NCBI RefSeq assembly: GCF_003086295.3
Contig: NC_092054.1
Span: 40,245,294 to 40,309,293 of the forward strand
DNA: 64,000 nucleotides
Source of the DNA: Arachis hypogaea
Lineage: Eukaryota; Streptophyta; Magnoliopsida; Fabales; Fabaceae
Direction: 5' to 3'
The notes under the pieces were generated by a model. That model had not been told where the DNA came from. It searched no databases and worked only from the letters and a program-made list of their open reading frames with translations. Positions 11,655-22,543 of the stretch are shown piece by piece. Both the position numbers and the translations under genes were made by a program. Every line of letters starts with the position of its first letter. Within the stretch, counting starts at the first letter, position 1.

Positions 11655-13363
11655 TGATGACAAGTCATCTTATGCTAGTTTTACAAGCATTTTTCATTAG
11701 TTTCATTAGGTTTCATGCACTTTCTTGCACAATAAGTAAGTAATTGGAGTGGATTTTCATGATTATTTTGAATCGATCAACCATCAATTATTTTACACAA
11801 AATCATAGGGTTTATGCTAGAATTAATTGATTTTGATAAATGATGCAAAGACCTTGTGAATTTGGTGATACTTTGATTACTTGCTTGGTTACTTGCAGGT
11901 GAAGAAAAGGGGGAGGCCAATCAAAGGAGAAACATTCAAAAAAGTGAACTTGGCGTTCACTTTGTGAACTTTATCGTGGGTTTCAGCCTTGGGAGGAAGC
12001 TCCTTGCCAAATGCACCAAATACACAAAGGGTAGCGCTCAAAAGTTTGAGCGTAGCGTTCACTTTTGTGAACTTTATCATGACACAAGGCTTGGAACCAA
12101 GGGAACGCTCAACCAAGGGAGCGTGGCGTTCAAAGAAGTGAACGCTAGTGGGAACGGTGCGCACCAAAGCGCTAGTCAAGGAGGCAACGTTTGGAAAAGT
12201 GAACGTAACGTTCACTAGAGTGAACGTTTTCACGCGCATCCAAGGAAGCATGAAGTGTAGCACTCAAAATTTGAGTGTGGCGTTCAAAAATTGAACGCTA
12301 ATGGAGAGGCCAAGTGCGCACCAAAATTGGCGCAAGGCAAGTGAACGCGACGTTCACTAATGAAACGGAGCGCTCCACTGGAGCATGCACCACCCCTGAC
12401 CCATTCTTCATTCAAGGCCAAAATTGAAAAGCCCACTCCAAGTTTTGAAGACCAAAATAGAAAGTGTATAAATAGGATTTAATTTGATTTGAGAAGGACC
12501 CTTTGCTCATTTTTTAGTTTTTCACTTTTAGTTTTCATTTTTGAATTTGAGAATTGGGATTGGGTTTATTTTCTGTTTGTTCTTTCTTCTGCAACTTCTA
12601 CTTTCTATTTTGGATTTTTGAATTGAGATTGAAGAATTCCATTGGAATCATTCATCTGAGAACCATCTTCTACTTTTCTTTTGATAATTCTGAGAATTAG
12701 AAGTTGGATCTGAGTTCCCTTTTCTGTTTTCATTTTCATTTCTTCTGCAATTTCTTTTCTGTTTGGTCAAGGGAGTGATTGAGATCTAGTTCTTCTTCCT
12801 GATCTCATTACTTTTCTTCGATCTTCAACTTCTCTTTTAGAATTTCATAATTGAGCCAAGTTTTCTTTCTGTTTGTTTCTCCAAGCAATTTTCCATTTTT
12901 GTTTTGTTACTGAAATCTAGATCTCAATCTCTTCATCTCATAGCTTTCTGATTTACTTTAATTTACATTTTCTTGTTCAATTCTGAATCCTAATACCCAA
13001 ATCCCTTTTATTCTTCAAGAAATTTACATTTCCCAGCAATTTAGATTCAGCAATTTAAGTTTCTTGCACTTTAAGTTTCAGTCATTTACCTTTCTTGCAA
13101 TTTAAGTTTCTGCAGTTTACTTCTTCAGTGCCTTTAGATTCTGTCAATTTACTTTCTCCCTTTTATTTACTTACAATTTAGCTACAGTTGATCAAGTTTC
13201 ACTCAAATCATCAAATATTCACTTAACTAAATTCATCACCTAACTAAAATTGCTCAATCCATCAATCCCTGTGGGATCGACCTCACTCTTGTGAGTTATT
13301 ACTACTTGATGCGACCCGGTACACTTGCCGGTGAGTTTTGTGTGGAATCGTTTTTCCTCATCA
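11655..13363 (+). repeat. 3' LTR of element B (1709 bp)
   Basis: Starts TGATGACAAGTCATCTTATG and ends CCTCATCA. TATA-like GTATAAATAGGAT near 12467. At 11945-12380 there is an array of GCGTTCAC / GTGAACGC inverted pairs. The beginning and the last 100 bp closely resemble the solo LTR at 28236-30782, so the two belong to related families. Confidence 0.87.
11945..12380. repeat. Array of GTGAACGC / GCGTTCAC inverted repeats in LTR
   Basis: About fifteen half-sites such as GGCGTTCAC, GAACGCTA, GTGAACGTAACGTTCAC, AGCGCTC. Several pair into 8-bp stems. A different sequence from the array in element A, but with the same GCGTT/AACGC core and the same place in the LTR. Confidence 0.8.
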
Positions 13364-13453
13364 ATTACACAGGTAAATAATTATTTATAAATATAATATG
13401 GGTTGGGTATTTGATTAAATTACATATATATATAAAACACAATATTTTTTTTT

Positions 13454-13623
13454 GGAAATGGATCCTCTCCAGTTTTTTTAACACTTGAGGAAATGAAATG
13501 TGGTCTCTCACCTTTAATTCTATAAGTGGGACCAAAAATAAATATGAGAGAGAGAATCATAAAGGGTTAGATTTAACACTAGACACCGTCCAATTTTTTT
13601 CACTGGAGAGGATCCCTATTTCC
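13454..13623. mobile_element. MITE with about 25-bp inverted ends (170 bp)
   Basis: The left end GGAAATGGATCCTCTCCAGT and the right end (reverse complement GGAAATAGGGATCCTCTCCA) are inverted repeats around a short AT-rich, non-coding middle. No target duplication is clear because the left flank is a T run. Confidence 0.75.
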
Positions 13624-14012
13624 TCTCGGAATGGTCGCTCCATTATTCGTATACCTTTCCTTTTCACGACGTCATGTACTCTTCCCAAGTCCCAACGAGC
13701 ATTGATAGGACCAGAGAGGGGTATTCAATGGGGGTTGTATAGGGATATAGTCGAGCACCCAACGTTTCTAAGGTACGGTAACCAGCACCTGTCCAGCTGC
13801 CCTGTAATTCTACCTCGACGAACCCGCACAGGTACATTGGGAACCCAAAACGTGGTGATGATTATCTGCTCTGGAGTGATACCCCCAGCTGCCCACGTGT
13901 CCATCACCTAATTTGCTTTCTAACTTGTAAATAGATGTATTCCAACACAACTATGCTACATTAATTCTTAATTAATGTTATATCGAACCGGTTATCCCCA
14001 CTTGGGGGAATG
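13624..14012. other. Unassigned sequence
   Basis: Moderate-GC DNA without a credible ORF. A G-box-like CCACGTGTCC lies at 13894-13903. Possibly upstream DNA of the pseudogene at 14636. Confidence 0.3.
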
Positions 14013-14015
14013 TTA

Positions 14016-14476
14016 ACACACTGTTTGATTCACGGGAAATAGGGAAACAATGTAGAGAAAGAAAATGAGTGGAAAATGAAGTTTTCCATTGTTTGGATAA
14101 TCCAAGAAAATTAAAAGGGGAAGGAAAATATATTGTGGGACCCATCTAAAGGTTTTCGCTCCAACAATGAGATGAGAATGGACGAAGAAAAAGTAAATAA
14201 TGGTTTAGTTACGAATTTGCCTTTTATTTAGTATAAATTATAATTTTATATAATATAGATAAGGGTATTAATGTAATTTTACTCAGTGTAATTTTTTCTC
14301 TCCTTGCTTTTCTTTTCACCCAAATGAAAAAAAATTCCTATTTTCTTTCTATTCATTTTCTCTTCATCCAAACAATACACACAAAAGTCCACTTTTCCTC
14401 TCATTTTCTTTCCTCTTATTTTTTTTCCTTCCATTTTCTTTCCTAGACATTTTCTATTTTGCATCCAAACAATGCC
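14016..14476. mobile_element. Tourist-like MITE (461 bp) with TTA target duplication
   Basis: The inverted ends are imperfect: left ACACACTGTTTGATTC, right (reverse complement) GGCATTGTTTGGATGC, continuing into GAAAATG-rich arms on both sides. TTA flanks both ends (14013-14015 and 14477-14479). A 3-bp TTA duplication and TGTTTGG ends are known features of PIF/Harbinger-type Tourist elements. Non-coding. Confidence 0.65.
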
Positions 14477-14635
14477 TTATATGGTTTCGGGCCAAACGTT
14501 CGTTGCACGTCTCGCTGACTACCTATGCGCATCAATAAATATCAATCTTGTCATATCTAGCCACCACTCCACCTCTACGTTTGCGGGTTTAGGGTGCGAT
14601 TGCATCCCGATTCAACCCTGCCACCGAACCTTACG

Positions 14636-15157
14636 ATGTCGCAAGACTCCATGCCAAAACCAACGGCGCAGATGAGTGCCGATGTTCTGCAGGGACTGTC
14701 GATCACGAAACTGATCAGCCTCATCCGCACGGAGGAGAATCGTGCAGAATGTTCCATGGTCGAGGCAGCGTTGGTTAAGAGGGGCTAACCTCGAGGACAA
14801 AATTCGTTTGTACCGTCGACTTTTGTGCTCGGCGAGGACGAGCTACTGGAAGCGGGGGACGGAGACAACACAAAACAGGGCATGGAGCCGCCGGCGCCGG
14901 ATGAGATACACGATAACAAGACCACGGTACGCACTCTGGAAAGGAAGGCAGCTGATCTGGCGACGATGGTCGACAAACTTTGTAAGCAGGAAGAAGAGAC
15001 TACCATGTGGCATGCTTTGGGACTGAGGGTCGCGGCTCTAGAGAGGATGGTTAGAAACAAGCGCCACCACGATGAGGATGGACCGTCGCTGTCGTCACAT
15101 GCCCATAACCACCCCGAAGCGTCGGCCGTTGATGATGACGGTTCGGTGGGCAACTGA
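14636..15157 (+). pseudogene. Uncharacterised coiled-coil protein, copy 1, one in-frame stop
   Basis: Starts M-S-Q-D-S-M-P-K-P and has L-S-I-T-K-L-I-S-L-I-R near residue 25. A single TAA at 14786-14788 interrupts a frame that otherwise runs to 15157. The C-terminal half has heptad-like T-L-E-R-K-A-A-D-L-A and L-R-V-A-A-L-E-R-M (coiled coil), then a His/Asp-rich tail. The copy at 18074 is related along its whole length. I do not recognise the family. It could instead be two exons, but no clear splice sites flank the stop. Confidence 0.5.
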
Positions 15158-15189
15158 CATGCAGACATATCGGCGTGCTCTTTAAGCAC

Positions 15190-16110
15190 GCCATTTAAAA
15201 TTTCAATTATACAGGTATTTCCAGTTATTTTGTTTAGCTCATTGTTCAGTCATTAGACGAGGGACATTTTATTTTGGGTGTTTAGAATACTGTCTAGGCT
15301 AACATAGCGTTTTAATTACTGATGTCCTTTAACGCTTGATGTGATTAATTAAAATTTTCTGCCCGATGTAACATGCTTATGCACACCCTAAAGACGGAAA
15401 CTAATCTTGAAGCAGTTCTGTGTGTTTAGATTTACGTTGGTGAAAAAAGAGATTTTGTAGAATTGGTTGAGTTTATATCAACATGATTTCTGTTTTGCAA
15501 TTTTATATTCAAATTGAGTTTGATAAAATAAATATTGTTTAAATAATATTAGTTAAAATCACTTCTAGATAAATAATTAATTAATTACTAAACAAATATA
15601 ATATTAGATTATAATATTGTTTTTTTAAGTATATTTAATCTTTTTTTATACTTCTCTTAATATTTTTTTTATATAATATTTTTTATAATGCTCTATTTGA
15701 GTGTATTATAATTATTTACTATCATAATAAAAATTAAAATTTATTTATAAAATTAAAAATAACATATTAAAATTGACAACTTTTTAAGTATTTTTTTTAC
15801 AATAAAAGTTAATATTTATTTATTAGGTTAAAAAGAACATATAAAAACACGTTTGATTACTTTTTTAAATACTCTTAATAAGCTTATTTTTATTATTATT
15901 TTAGATTCTAACTTATTATTAGTTATATTTTTATTGTCATTTATTATTAATATTTTGTTTAATTTATCATTTCTAATAAAAATAATAATACATATTATAA
16001 GAAATTATAAATAATGCATCAAAGAACAGCCTTCACAGAACTTAAACGCACTTCTAAACCAGCCACTCGAATCATTAACAATAAAATACATTCAAGTTTG
16101 CTCACAATGA
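15190..16110. other. AT-rich intergenic DNA
   Basis: Very AT-rich from about 15470 to 16010 with homopolymer runs; no gene or repeat structure recognised. Confidence 0.5.
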
Positions 16111-16114
16111 AGCA

Positions 16115-16938
16115 TCATTTGAACTTAAACAGATTCAAGAAATTCAAGACTTCGAACTCGTCCATGCAGTGGACGCACGATACACTCGACAAAGCATTGG
16201 CGGCACCCATGGTCCCGCGGGTCGGGCACATGCTTGACTGGCAGACGACGGGCTTCCCTAGATCCAACGGGTTCACCTCAACCAACGGATTTGTGAACAG
16301 CTGCCCAAACAGTTATCTGCACATTTTGATTTTTTCAGAAGCCTGTACGTTGGTATACATCTCAAAACCCTACCAACATACTCCTCGTGCCCGACACTGG
16401 GTGTAAGTAGCAGCATCACACACATGTAGCGCGCGTGGAAATTGCCCGTATTGGTGGCATCAATCAGGGTGTTCATCCCTCCGACGTAGCGGCCAATCCA
16501 GAAGAATTCCATCATCCCTGTACAGAACATAGTGGCGGAATTTCCTGCGTTCGCGCAGCTATAGAGGAACCCCCGCTCAGGACGTTCGTCGTAGTGAGTA
16601 CCGACAGCGATGGGTAGCTCCGCCACAGAGGCCACCATGTACACCGCAGATGAACGGGCTGCATCCAAAAACACCTTACATGTCGCCTGCATGTTAAACA
16701 GATCCTGGATCGAGGCCAACGCAACCCTTGCGGCAATTCTCACCCATATATCGTGAGGCAGAAGACTCAGCGGACAGTCGCGCGGGGGAACACCTTTCCC
16801 TTTCCTTCTTCCATTTTTGGCCTTCTTGTCCATTTTGCCTTTGGTGGAGGTAGCACCCATTTTCATCCTACGCATGGGTATTGTTGGAGGGGAATAGGTT
16901 ACAGGAGGACCTCCGTGAGTATGGAATACCAGACACAA
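16115..16938 (-). pseudogene. F-box protein (At2g35280-like), frameshift before C-terminus
   Basis: The minus frame from 16938 encodes a basic N-terminus (K-K-A-K-N-G-R-R-K-G-K) and then a clear F-box: L-S-L-L-P-H-D-I-W-V-R-I-A, with D-L-F-N-M-Q-A-T-C-K-V-F-L-D-A-A. Downstream repeats with G-M-M-E-F-F-W-I-G fit the Sel1-like region of the plant At2g35280-type F-box group (known family). The frame stops at 16273 in a sequence that does not fit the family, while another frame from about 16310 to 16115 encodes C-V-H-C-M-D-E-F-E-V-L-N-F-L, a typical family ending. One indel near 16305 explains both. F-box proteins are SCF ubiquitin-ligase adaptors; the target is unknown. Confidence 0.7.
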
Positions 16939-17184
16939 TGAAGGAACGTTAGGGAGGAAACATATTTAAACTGCAAGTTCTCTAAACGCCGTACCAGATA
17001 GGTCAGGTTCCTTACCACATATGCCTATATTTACGCCCACGATAACTGATGCCTCGTTTGTGGGTTTAGCACGGGCATCGAAGAGACTGCAAACGTAATT
17101 ATTAATGCTGAGTATTGAAAATATCAAGGTGTTTAAAGCAAATCTTATCTGAATCTTGATTTAGTTCCAAAGTAAATTTAAAAT

Positions 17185-17785
17185 CAAATTTAAAATGGAA
17201 AATGTAAGGAAAGAAAATAGAAGGAAAGAAAATGAGAGGAAAGAAAATGAAAGGAAAAGTTAATTTTTTTTATATTGTTTGGATGAAAAGAAAATGGATG
17301 GAAAGAAAGTAAGAAGAATTTTTTTTTTTTTTGGATAGAAGAAAAAGTAGGAAGAAAGAAAATTATAACCAAGTAAAATTACATTAATATCCTTATTTAT
17401 ATTATATATAAATTATAATATATTAATGTATTTAAATTATTTTTTAATAAAAAAAGTGTTCCTAATTGTATTTTAGAATTTTAATGTATTAATCATTGTA
17501 AACAATAATATTTTTTAAATTTATCCTTTTTTATTTTCTATTAAATATTATAAATTTTGCTTAATTTTAACAATGGACATATTAGTAATTTCACTTTTAT
17601 TTTGGAACTTTCAGCAGTTTTCTCCGCAAGTTTGGAAAGAAAACTTGGATGTGGACCCCACACCATTATTTTCCTTTCCATCCAATTTCTATGCTGATCC
17701 AATCAAGGGAAAATTTTATTTTCTATCAATTTTCCTTCCTTACGTTTTCTTTCCTTCTAATTTCCATTGATCCAAACATACTTAA
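17185..17785. mobile_element. MITE-like element with GGAAAGAAAATG inverted arms
   Basis: The left part has AAATGGAAAATGTAAGGAAAG repeated in GGAAAGAAAATG units. The right end, read in reverse, is TGTTTGGATCAATGGAAATT followed by AGAAGGAAAGAAAACG. AT-rich middle, no ORF. An extra TGTTTGGATG inside (17276) suggests one copy nested in another. Ends resemble the element at 14016. Confidence 0.5.
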
Positions 17786-18073
17786 AACCGAAATTTAAAA
17801 TTTAATTGAATTTATATCTATAATAAAAGCCAAAGGTTAATCAATGTAAATATATACATAAATTCACATTCAAAATACGGTGTGTATTAACGTGTCTAAC
17901 AGGTTTTGTATATTAAAGGACAGATGTCCATAACATGTGCCCATGGTCTCGCCAGTTACCGTTACCCATCAGTTTACAGCAATCTTAGCTTCGCTGGCCA
18001 CCAAACTACAATTACCATGACACACAACTATTTACTTCCCAGCCGGACCCATTCCCTACACACAAACCCGACA

Positions 18074-18630
18074 ATGTCGCAAGATTCAGTCAACCAACCG
18101 ACCCTGACCCAGCACAGGGAGCTCGCGGAACTATCGGTCTCGGAACTGATCGACCTCATCCGCAGGGACGTAAAATTTTCAGACTGTGACATGCTCCTTG
18201 AAGTGCACCAAGAGTTGAGAGTCAAACTCACGGCTCAATTTGCATGTACCGTGAACAACTGCCTGCGAAGAACGTGGCGCAAGCAACTCCCTGTGTAAAG
18301 CGGAATACGACGGAGTCGGACATCGATGAGGGGGACAGCGCGACGTGCTGGCTGGAGATACGGGTGGGAGATGCGAAATAGGAACACAGGGCCACGGTTC
18401 GCCAAGTGATAACTAAGGCAGCTGACCCGACGGCCGACACCGGTTACCTTCGGCAGCAGGAAGAAAATGAGGCAGCAAAGTGGCGTGCATTGGAACTACA
18501 GGTGGCGGAGCTGGAAAGGAAGCATGCAGTGCTGCTCCGCCGTGTTGGTGCTACGCCACCGCGGTCGGCACAATACCATAACCAGCCGGGGACACCACCA
18601 GCGGATAACGAGGTTGCGGGAGGCCGTTGA
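18074..18630 (+). pseudogene. Uncharacterised coiled-coil protein, copy 2, frame broken
   Basis: Starts M-S-Q-D-S-V-N-Q-P and has L-S-V-S-E-L-I-D-L-I-R, parallel to the copy at 14636. The first frame stops at 18298; the matching C-terminal half (W-R-A-L-E-L-Q-V-A-E-L-E-R-K, coiled coil) is in another frame at 18406-18630. Either a frameshifted copy or a two-exon gene. The two copies flank the F-box pseudogene. Confidence 0.5.
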
Positions 18631-18639
18631 TTTGGAGGT

Positions 18640-19835
18640 CAGATGCACGTCTCCTAAAAAAATTCCCTTTGTCTGCCTCTTTGCAGTAGACATTCAGAAT
18701 TGGTTACGTTTTGTAGTAGCTTGTGTACTTGTTTGAAACTGAATCTGGTTGAATCGCTATTTTGAAATGCATTGTAAGGGATCATAGCATCTTGAAGTAA
18801 CTTAAAGCACCCCATGTGTTGAATTAAGGCTTTCTGTCCCATTAACAATGCTCATCGGGAACAGCGACTACTACCTATGTAAACCTGTGCCATTAGGCAG
18901 AAGAGTTACTATGCGAGTATTTTTTTTTTATAATTATACATTGCAGTGACTGTGTCAACATCTTCAGCTCTGTGGTTATTGTTAGCCCACTGGTAGCGCG
19001 GCAGTGGTTCGCGTCAGTTGTCAGTTCTGTCCAGTCACGAAACGTACCCTACACGATACTGACGCATGAAACAAGGCGAGCATGTTAAGTTAAGGCCAAC
19101 TCTTTGAAGCCTATCAGATGGTTACTAAAATGTAGATTATCCTTTGCCGAAGTTTTATTTTTTTCTTGGAAAAGTACTTATTTTAATACCGAGTAAATGT
19201 TGAATATCTCCCCTAACAGTACTCGAACTTATTAATTTTAATATGGAGAGAGGGTTGGTGTATACCAGAGTTATGAAGGTATATGGTGTTTCACTAGGAT
19301 ATGAGAACTGCGCAAGACAGATCGGACTGTCCGATTTGTGTCCCATTCTCTCTGCAATGAAATCGGACAGTCTGATTTCTTTCCACTAAAACAAAAAATT
19401 GAACGCCGTCACAACCGTGTATATCTCCCCAATATTTCATAACTCAGCATAACTCACATGTCAACCTCATATCAAAAAAAAATTAGCCACCGTACTCAAC
19501 GTAGAATTTAGGGTTTTTTTAATTAAAAAATATACAATAAGAATATTTTAGTGATTTCCTATGACAAAGAACCAGCGTGGCACACAAATATTTTTGAAGA
19601 GACCGAAGGAATAACATGCGAACGATTAAACATTAGCGCCTTCCTGCGGAATATTTTGTTTGTTTCTGAACGGATACAAAATGATTTCCATGTGCCTCGC
19701 TTTCACCTGGTTAAAGTACATGCACACGACCAGATATGGAAAATAAGTAAAAAACGATGTAATTCGCAAAAAGAGTAGCCATAACCCACACGACCATCTG
19801 AATATTAGCAAAAAGGGTGACCCACTATCCATAAC
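18640..19835. other. Unassigned intergenic DNA with one palindromic pair
   Basis: No credible ORF. CGGACTGTCCGATT and AAATCGGACAGTCTGATTT lie near 19323-19380 as inverted copies of one another. Confidence 0.4.
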
Positions 19836-20521
19836 CTAATTGTTACGGGGGCTGTTGGTGTAACAGGCCAACTTCTCTTTCAGGTAAGCGAGCTCCTCCT
19901 CCAGTTTAGACAGATAGTCCACCAAGGGCACTGTCCGTAAGCACCGCAACTCCTCAGCCTGGTCCCTGAAACGACCAGCAACCATGTAATTAAAGTCCCA
20001 AAGCTTCTTCCCATGCTCTTCCAACAACCGCTCTAACGTGATGAACGCGGCATCTTGCCGGGCCAACCACTGGTCCGTCGAGTAGCGGCCAGAGACCAAG
20101 AAATTCACCCCCGACGGTGTGCTGTGCAAGTGCACTCCGTAGGCGAAATAATCCTTTTGACCGAGACAAACGATTGTAAGGGAAAAAAATCGAGAGGACC
20201 CACACCAACTTTTATGCAGGCCACGTTGAGCTTCTCCACTAAGTCGGTCACCACAACGAACTTCGAGGGTCCCATTCGGGGATGACATCTGCAAATCGAC
20301 AAACAAGGCAACAAGACACCAATTTACTAGACCGAACTGGAATAGAGGAAGTAAACACCCAACCCAGCAAGGAGTAGGTATTTAGCCTACCTATGCTGCC
20401 GCACTCGATATCCGCGGAGGTGACAGCGGAGTCGAAACCCCCGGCACCTTTCCCCGCATCTCGTTGGCCCCCGGAGGCTGACGCTGATGCACCTGTAGGC
20501 GATTCTGTTCTCGGTCCCATA
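19836..20521 (-). pseudogene. Uncharacterised two-exon gene, apparently frameshifted
   Basis: Exon 1 (from M-G-P-R-T-E-S-P-T-G-A at 20521 to about 20395) is Ser/Gly/Ala-rich and ends at AG-GTAGGC. A good acceptor, TTTGTCGATTTGCAG, leads into exon 2 near 20289. Exon 2 needs two frames: K-F-V-V-V-T-D-L-V-E-K-L-N-V-A in one, then D-Y-F-A-Y-G-V-H-L-H-S to the end (19836) in another, with an acidic coiled coil near the C-terminus (L-S-K-L-E-E-E-L-A-Y-L-K-E-K-L). The T-run near 20184 is the likely indel. Family not recognised. Confidence 0.45.
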
Positions 20522-20649
20522 GTGTGATGCTTCTTGCAACACTGTGTTGGCAAGAACATTCCCTCTTTTATAGAGAAACATGTATCCTCGCCTCGTAACC
20601 CCAATGTAATGCCACAACCGGGTTGGTGGACCCACGTCTTATCCAAATG

Positions 20650-21960
20650 GACATGAAACCTATATGATAGTAGGTCAGACCGTTGTTGTAACCGCCTGCG
20701 GCTTATTTGGTCGAAGACAATATGTGTACACCAAACACATTATCTCAAGATGAAAAAGCTATTTCTGAACCAAATTTAGCCGCTAAAAATAGCCAATTTA
20801 ATAATTACTAGCGGCTCAACTAGTGCCTGTTCAGCCACTTTTTTATTGTTTTTTAAGAAATTGATTTGTTTTTTTTTAGTATAAAAAACTTTTAAAATGT
20901 TAAATTATAAAATAATGATAACAATATTACCCAAATTGGAAAAGAATATATATAAACCAAAATACACGTTAGTTATTTATAAAAGATCATTTTATTTAAA
21001 TGTCATAGATGTTCATATTTGTCTGCATTTTTTTTTAAGTGATAGGCTAAAATATAGTTTTGGATATGAAGAGACCTTTGTTATCCTATAAATAATGAAA
21101 AAAACAAAAGAAACAGAAATGCTAATTTTTTTTATTTTTAAATTTCAAGCTATAAGACTAATTAATAAACAGAATAAGATTAATTTAAAATGTGACAAGA
21201 TAAGAACCTTATTAATTATTTTTCATTTTTTAAATAATTTGCAATCCAATAAATATCTGAATATATATTTTTTATTAGTTTGAACCTCATTATTATTTTC
21301 TTTTTTTTTCTTATCTCATGGGGCATGTAAGCTTTAATTTATTAGTTTTTTATATATCCTTTATTTTTTGAATTATTTTATTTTATTAGGCACTCAAATT
21401 TATTTTATTGTATTTTTTCTTTTACTCTGAAAACTTTAGAGTCTAAAGAACTACTGTTCAAATTCAACCATATGATTAAAAAGTGGTTTAAGAGAATAGA
21501 TTTGAATTTGGGTAGTTTAACATCTATTAATGAATAACCAGTAGAAGAAAAAAATTATTGCATAAATAACAGAAATAAGTTGATAATATAGAGGCTAATA
21601 CTGAAAACCAAAAAAAAGTAAAAAAGTAACACAAACTAACTTTAATTTTTAGGATAAATAAAAAGATGCGACATGTTATGTATTAGATAATTTGTGTCTT
21701 GAACACGCATCAATTTGTGTCTTGGACACGCGTCCAACCCAGCAGCGTGACACTACAACATCAATAAGTAGTTAAAGGTTTTGCCTTTCAGTATCATAAA
21801 ATCTCCCAAATTATTAAATTGTTAATCCAATAGAGTATGTCTTAATTATTACAAAAGAATGTCACAATAGTCAGGTCAGTTTATACATATTTTAAGTTAT
21901 GATTTTTGATATGTAAATAAAATTCTTATTTTTCTGTTGATCAAATAAATTCTTATTTAT
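20650..21960. other. AT-rich intergenic DNA
   Basis: Long A/T homopolymers; the short ORFs look random. Nothing recognisable apart from a short repeat of TTGTGTCTTGRACACGCRTC at 21691-21730. Confidence 0.5.
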
Positions 21961-22543
21961 TGTTACTGCACAATCCTGACATCATACTTGTTTAGTTTGA
22001 TGAAGAAAGTTGACCTTTCAGTCATGTGCCTTAAGCATCCACTATCCAAGTACCACATATCCCTTTTGTTCTTGGATTCCAGGAAAATCTGCAATAAAAA
22101 CTTCAAGTAACCTTAGGTATCCAAATTAATTTGAATCCTTTGAAGTTAATCCATCTTGGTTGCCCAAGTACATTGAAATCACACACAACATTGTAAATTT
22201 GGTTTCCTACAATTCTTTTTTCAATGAAGCATTGTGCATATGAGTTATTATGTGATTTTCTGATGCATATTTCTTATGCATATTTCTAAAATTGATGTGA
22301 GTTATTATGCTGGAAATGATTAAAGGACTAAAATTTTCTGATTTTTGGAGGAAGTGCATTTCTTTTGACAAACTGATTTTTGATATTATTTTTCCTCTTT
22401 GCAAAAGCATTCCAACCAGTATTTTTGAAAGCTTTTGGACTTTTCAAATGTGAGGTTTTATTGTAAAATGGTAGATTTTTTAAAACAACCTCATTATTCG
22501 AAATGTATCCCAGACTTGACTAATTTGAAGTAGGTTCGGTTTT

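Larger units (their letters stand above)
5334..13363 (+). mobile_element. Element B: Athila-like Ty3/gypsy derivative lacking RT/RH/IN
   Basis: Seen in order: gag (5334-6791, broken), aspartic protease (6903-7577), a short basic tail ORF, about 1.2 kb non-coding, an env-position ORF (9103-10593), a 3' non-coding stretch, and a 1709-bp LTR. Polymerase is missing, as in element A. The ORF between protease and 3' LTR is typical of the Athila group (known), hence the lineage call (inferred). The 5' LTR is beyond the left edge because element A interrupts the gag. Confidence 0.82.

Noticed and set aside
5334..13368. ATTAC after both LTR ends (5334 and 13364) as evidence of one shared target duplication
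   Set aside because: The two LTRs belong to different families and 5334 continues as element B gag; most likely coincidence.
13498..13911. 137-codon plus-strand ORF
   Set aside because: Starts inside a MITE and crosses its end; no recognisable domain.
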